In this document: positions 23,068 to 27,184 of the stretch, one piece after another
How positions within the stretch are numbered: position 1 is the stretch's first letter
Layout: every line of letters starts with the position of its first letter
Origin: a virus
Length of the DNA: 27,184 bases
IMG/VR virus record: IMGVR_UViG_3300037635_004108
Location: 1 to 27,184 of that record
Direction: 5' to 3' (one strand)
Notes under the pieces: model-generated
The model's input: the letters and a program-made list of their open reading frames with translations, nothing else
Database searches by the model: none
What the model was told of the DNA's origin: nothing
Made by a program: the position numbers and the translations under genes

Positions 23068-23826
23068 ATGGCTGTAAGCATAGATACTGTTTATCAAAGA
23101 GTATTATCAATACTCAACAAAGAACAACGAGGGTATGTTACGCCTCAGGAATTTAATTTATTTGCAAATCAAGCGCAGTTAGATTTATTTGAGCAATACT
23201 TTTACGATATAAATCAATTTGGTAGATTACCAGGTAATGATACTGAATATTCAGATATGCTAAAGTTACTTGATGAAAAAATAGCTATATTTGAAACACG
23301 TGATAATCTAGTGTATTCAATAGCAGATAGTTCATTTATACTGCCGCAAAATATGTACCGCCTTGGTACTGTAATATATAAAAATTCTACAACAAGATTA
23401 ATACTAGATCCTGCTCTAGGGCCAGAAACGCCTCAAACAACGATAGAAGAAGTTACTGTAGAAAGGATTAATGCAAATGAGTTTTTATATATAAATTCTT
23501 CTCCACTTACAAAACCCAAAAACGTTAGACCTATATATGTGGCCGATAACAGAGGCCTTAAAGTATATGGAGATCAAGAAATACAACTAGATGTAGATTT
23601 AACGTATATAAAGCAGCCTGCTAAAGTTGAATGGAAATATCAAATGGTATTAGGTGAAGCTTTATATGATTCAACATATTCCGTTGATTTTGAACTGCAC
23701 GCCTCCGAGGAAACTGAATTGGTTATAAAGATACTTGAGCTAGCAAGTTTAGCAGCAAAAGAGTTAGCCGTTAATCAGCTCGCAACACAAGAAGAGGTTA
23801 GGAATACACAACAAGAAAAATCATAA
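23068..23826 (+). CDS. Neck / connector-type structural protein
   Basis: 252 aa. The sequence begins MAVSIDTVYQRVLSILNKEQ, then GYVTPQEFNLFANQAQLDLFEQYF, an N-terminal helical pair that I recall from neck (ring or adaptor) proteins of Bacteroidota phages with short tails. The middle is beta-rich (RPIYVADNRGLKVYGDQEIQ), and the end is a long helix (ELVIKILELASLAAKELAVN) with a Gln/Glu tail. Such proteins stack under the portal to connect the head and tail. The gene is followed by another neck-type gene three bases later. Subunit identity (first or second ring) cannot be decided from sequence. It starts 12 bases after the strong hairpin, so its translation could be affected by it. Confidence 0.75.
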   Translation: MAVSIDTVYQRVLSILNKEQRGYVTPQEFNLFANQAQLDLFEQYFYDINQFGRLPGNDTEYSDMLKLLDEKIAIFETRDNLVYSIADSSFILPQNMYRLGTVIYKNSTTRLILDPALGPETPQTTIEEVTVERINANEFLYINSSPLTKPKNVRPIYVADNRGLKVYGDQEIQLDVDLTYIKQPAKVEWKYQMVLGEALYDSTYSVDFELHASEETELVIKILELASLAAKELAVNQLATQEEVRNTQQEKS

Positions 23827-23829
23827 TAA

Positions 23830-24735
23830 ATGGGATTACTTACTCAAAATAACGAACAATATTATCTCGGTGCAGATGGCCAGTGGAACAGTTGGGATGA
23901 AAATTACGGTGATTACCAATTTACTACAATAAAAGATGTTATTAACAACTTTATGATTTCTTATGTAGGCGAAGGTAAAATAATTAGTAAATTAAAAAGA
24001 ACTGATGTTTTATTCCATGCAATGCGTGGCATACAAGAATTTAGTTTTGATATTTTGCCATCAAACAAATCCGTTGAAATAGAAATAGGACCTCAGCTGT
24101 ATTTTGTTTTGCCACAAGATTATGTTAACTACGTAAAGCTAACGTGGAACGATAACGGTGTGGAACGTATTATATACCCTACATCAAAAACAAGCAATCC
24201 TTTGCCAATATTACAAGATCATAATTATGAATATTTATTTGATCAGCAGAATAGAGAAATTTTAGAGTCGCAAGAATCTAATACATGGCATGACTTCAGG
24301 CAACGTGGCAATGGTGACGGTAATGATTTAAGCGAACGCGAATTAGATTTAATTAAAAGAGGTAACATTGGACAAAGATACGGTTTAGATCCGCAATACA
24401 TGCAATCTAATGGTGTGTTTTTTATAGACCCAATACAGGGATTAATTAGGTTTAGCTCGGATATGGTAAATCGCATTGTAACTCTAAAATATGTTTCTGA
24501 TGGATTGGCTACAGATGAAGAAATGGTAATTCATAAGTTAGCTGAAGAAGCTTTATATAAATATATTGCTTACGCTATTTTATCTGTTAGGCCAAACATA
24601 CCAGAATATGTTGTACAAAGATTTAAAAAAGAATCTTCAGCAGCTAAAAGAAACGCTAAATTAAGATTATCAAATATAAAATTAGAAGAGATTACTCAAA
24701 TAATGAGAGGTAAATCTAAGCAAATAAAACATTAA
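23830..24735 (+). CDS. Second neck / connector-type structural protein
   Basis: 301 aa. The N-terminal Asp/Gly/Trp-rich segment (YYLGADGQWNSWDENYGDYQ) precedes TTIKDVINNFMISYVGEGKI. A conserved-looking block follows (RTDVLFHAMRGIQEFSFDIL, then a LPQDYVNYVKLTWNDNG segment). The C-terminus is helical and basic (RFKKESSAAKRNAKLRLSNI). I recall this layout from head-tail joining proteins next to portal and capsid genes in marine and crAss-like Bacteroidota phages. It starts three bases after the previous stop and ends one base before the next ATG, so the neck and tail genes form one tight block. Exact role (stopper, adaptor, ring) is unresolved. Confidence 0.75.
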   Translation: MGLLTQNNEQYYLGADGQWNSWDENYGDYQFTTIKDVINNFMISYVGEGKIISKLKRTDVLFHAMRGIQEFSFDILPSNKSVEIEIGPQLYFVLPQDYVNYVKLTWNDNGVERIIYPTSKTSNPLPILQDHNYEYLFDQQNREILESQESNTWHDFRQRGNGDGNDLSERELDLIKRGNIGQRYGLDPQYMQSNGVFFIDPIQGLIRFSSDMVNRIVTLKYVSDGLATDEEMVIHKLAEEALYKYIAYAILSVRPNIPEYVVQRFKKESSAAKRNAKLRLSNIKLEEITQIMRGKSKQIKH

Positions 24736-24736
24736 C

Positions 24737-27184
24737 ATGGCAGAATTCTTGCACACCTTTCGTGGCGGTAAAATGAACAAGGACCAAGACGAAAGATTAA
24801 TACCAGAAGGCCAGTATAGAGATGCTTTAAATTTAGAGATATCCACATCTGAAGGATCGGATACGGGTGCTTTACAAAATATAAAAGGTAATACTGAGAT
24901 TTTAAACAAAACATATAATCCATCTACATCTTCGTTTATAGAATGGGGAAGTGATTATATTAATAGTTTAACTAATGCCATATGTATAGGCAGCTTTGTA
25001 GACACGTTAACTAATAAAATATATTGGTTTATAGCTTCTGACGAAGTTAGTGTTGTGGCACAATTTTCAGACTCAGATAAAACTGTTTCGCCTCTCTTGG
25101 TTGAAAACAAGGCAATATCAAACTTTTTAAACTTTAGAAAAGAAAACCTAATAACTGGTGTAAGTGTTATAGATAATGTTTTATATTGGACAGACGATCA
25201 GACTGAGCCTAAAAGATTGAACATTGCTGACTTTCAAAATTCCACCCCTAATTTTACAACTCACTCTAAAATATACAGCAGAGACTTTGTAGAAGAAGAT
25301 ATTACTGTAATAAAAAAATCCCCATTAACCTCTCCTAATATAGCAATGTTTGCTAGCGTTATTGGTGGTCCAGGTACAGGTATAACTCCTGTAACTTCTG
25401 AATACACCGTAACAGATCAAGAGAACTTTACATTTATACCAGCTAATGCTGATCCAGAAGACTACATTTCCATGCCCACCTACGCTGAGGCACAAGAAAA
25501 TCCAACTAATTATCCTGCTGGGATTACAGGGCAAGTAACTATAACCACTAGTGCCGCTCCAACTTGGGCTGCGGGAAGCATAGTAAATTTAGTGGGCAGC
25601 CGCATAAACGACTCAAACGAAATAAATGAGTTTGGTATTAGAGCAGAAGTTGTTTCTGGATCAGGAACTACTTCTATTACTATAAATATTTTATCCATAT
25701 CTCAAGACATAATTAAAGCTTATGATGATCTTGGCAATATAGAGCCGATTGTTTGGGAAATTTTATTGGAAGAAGATGCACCTATGTTCGAGTTTAGGTT
25801 TGTACGTTTTGCGTACAGATGGAAATACAAAGATAATCAGTATTCTACCTTCTCTCCTTGGACAGAACCAGCATTCTTAGGTAACGAATTTAAATATGTA
25901 TCGTCTGACGCTTACAATATTGGTATGACCAATAATATAAGAAAGTTAGATATATTAGATTTAACCTGGGGTAATGACGATGTTAAAGAAATTGAGATTC
26001 TATATAAAGAGTCTATATCTAATGCTGTTTATCTGGTTGATACAATTGACGATAAATCAATAACTTCTTTTAGTATAAAATCTGAGATTATTGGCGCGGT
26101 AATTGATTCTAATCAAATAATAAGACCATGGGACAACGTACCTCGCAAAGCTAAGGCGCTAGAGATAACGAAGAATAGAATAGTGTACGGCAACTATTTG
26201 CAGAACTACAATGTGCCTGCTGTAATAGATATCAGTGTAGATAAACAAACGCTGACGCATCCTGGCGCTAATGACGAGGATTTGTTAAGAATGCCTTACG
26301 ATTCTATAAAGTCACTAAGAACGTACCAAGCAGGGCTTTTGTATTTAGATGAGTACGGTAGAGAAACACCTGTGTTTACAAATAACAACGCATCTATAGC
26401 TATACCTAAGTCAGACGCCTCATCTGTAGTTAGCTTAAAATTTTTAGCTAATCATGCACCTCCCTCATGGGCAACTCATTTTAAATATTTTATAAAAGAA
26501 ACATCAAACGAATATTACAATTTAGCGCTAGATCGCTATTACGATGCCGAAGATGGTAATGTTTGGTTAAGCTTTCCTTCTTCGGAAAGAAATAAAATAA
26601 CAGAAGAATCTTACCTAGTATTAAAAAAACAGCATGACACAGATATATATGTTGCAGAAGAAGCAAGGTATAAGGTTTTAGCTATAGAGCCTGAGGCTCC
26701 GGATTTTATTGCAACATTTAACAGGTCCGTAGCTTTTGCCAGAGTGCAAATTGAAACAGGGTTTGAGCCTGATTTTATTAGACTAGAATTTAATGGCCCA
26801 TCAAATGTAACCAACCTCCCGTTCCAAGAAGCTTTTACATCAGAGCATTTGCTTGTAATAAGATTTGGTGGATCAAGAACAGCGGAATACAGAATAGCAA
26901 GTGGGGGCCCAACTGGAGCAGGTGGCCTTTATGAAGTTTTATTGGACGAACCATTAGGTGAAGACGCAAACTTTTTAAGTGATCTAGCGCAAGGTGCAAC
27001 AGTTTCAATAAATGTTTTTAAAGAAGTTAAAGAAAACAAGCCTGAATTTGAAGGTAGGTTTTTTGTAAAAATTAATAGAGATTTTGCGTTTCAAGAAAAT
27101 GTAATTAAACCTTTTGACGCCATGAACAGGGTGTACGGTGTTCTAGGAGAGCAGCGAATAAACGTATTTAAACAAAGCACCAAT
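24737..27184 (+). CDS. Large tail/neck structural protein, cut at the window end
   Basis: The frame is open from the ATG at 24737 to the last base, 816 codons without a stop, and ends on a codon boundary, so only the N-terminal part is seen. It starts MAEFLHTFRGGKMNKDQDER, continuing LIPEGQYRDALNLEISTSEG. This N-terminus, the nearby YWTDDQTEPKRLNIADF segment and the GRFFVKINRDFAFQENV segment near the end resemble the large muzzle or tail-stabilising proteins I recall from crAss-like and related phages with short tails; that match is from memory. The rest is beta-rich with Asn/Thr/Asp. Its start is one base after the previous stop. A tail-hub or tail-shaft protein is the alternative. Confidence 0.78.
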   Translation, partial: MAEFLHTFRGGKMNKDQDERLIPEGQYRDALNLEISTSEGSDTGALQNIKGNTEILNKTYNPSTSSFIEWGSDYINSLTNAICIGSFVDTLTNKIYWFIASDEVSVVAQFSDSDKTVSPLLVENKAISNFLNFRKENLITGVSVIDNVLYWTDDQTEPKRLNIADFQNSTPNFTTHSKIYSRDFVEEDITVIKKSPLTSPNIAMFASVIGGPGTGITPVTSEYTVTDQENFTFIPANADPEDYISMPTYAEAQENPTNYPAGITGQVTITTSAAPTWAAGSIVNLVGSRINDSNEINEFGIRAEVVSGSGTTSITINILSISQDIIKAYDDLGNIEPIVWEILLEEDAPMFEFRFVRFAYRWKYKDNQYSTFSPWTEPAFLGNEFKYVSSDAYNIGMTNNIRKLDILDLTWGNDDVKEIEILYKESISNAVYLVDTIDDKSITSFSIKSEIIGAVIDSNQIIRPWDNVPRKAKALEITKNRIVYGNYLQNYNVPAVIDISVDKQTLTHPGANDEDLLRMPYDSIKSLRTYQAGLLYLDEYGRETPVFTNNNASIAIPKSDASSVVSLKFLANHAPPSWATHFKYFIKETSNEYYNLALDRYYDAEDGNVWLSFPSSERNKITEESYLVLKKQHDTDIYVAEEARYKVLAIEPEAPDFIATFNRSVAFARVQIETGFEPDFIRLEFNGPSNVTNLPFQEAFTSEHLLVIRFGGSRTAEYRIASGGPTGAGGLYEVLLDEPLGEDANFLSDLAQGATVSINVFKEVKENKPEFEGRFFVKINRDFAFQENVIKPFDAMNRVYGVLGEQRINVFKQSTN

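Overview
The window looks like the structural half of a tailed-phage genome, most likely a marine phage of Bacteroidota (Flavobacteriia-like host). Every supported gene is on the + strand and tightly packed, often with ATGA or TAATG junctions. The DNA is AT-rich, with ATA, AGA and TTA codons common. Starts are preceded by A/T-rich leaders and almost never by a clear Shine-Dalgarno sequence, as in Bacteroidota. The host call is inference; the phage call rests on a recognisable terminase, portal, scaffold-like protein, major capsid protein and fibre genes. No integrase, tRNA, CRISPR, insertion sequence or host gene was seen, and no gene-free stretch exceeds about 125 bases.

Layout. (1) 48-8458: four tandem fibre/adhesin-type genes (YadA-like head repeats, a cadherin/VCBS-like domain, fibre C-terminal motifs) and two small virion-associated genes. 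(2) 8459-8581: a GC-rich, foldable intergenic element followed by five TTAAA repeats that run into the groEL start. (3) 8582-10832: phage groEL, then groES, then a possible winged-helix gene, translationally coupled and in the reverse of the usual bacterial groES-groEL order. (4) 10834-13088: small, mostly basic genes, including a HEXXH metallopeptidase-like protein, an EF-hand-loop protein and two ORFs of 46 and 50 codons; several share an S-P-x-K/R motif. (5) 13085-14772: holin-like protein, coiled-coil protein, small conserved protein, a 196-aa protein that I read as two fused GroES-like domains, and a terminase-small-subunit-like protein. (6) 14772-27184: terminase large subunit, portal, scaffold-like protein, major capsid protein, a protein bracketed by two strong hairpins, two neck/connector proteins, and a large structural protein that runs off the window end.

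How it may work together. The terminase, portal, scaffold and capsid genes build and fill the head; the neck proteins join it to a (probably short) tail carrying the fibre array; the holin-like gene belongs to lysis. The most unusual part is the folding machinery: a complete GroEL/GroES pair whose GroEL lacks the C-terminal Gly-Gly-Met tail and whose GroES has a shortened roof loop, plus a separate tandem GroES-like protein beside the terminase genes. A phage-adapted, larger folding cage for virion proteins is a coherent hypothesis, not something the sequence alone proves.
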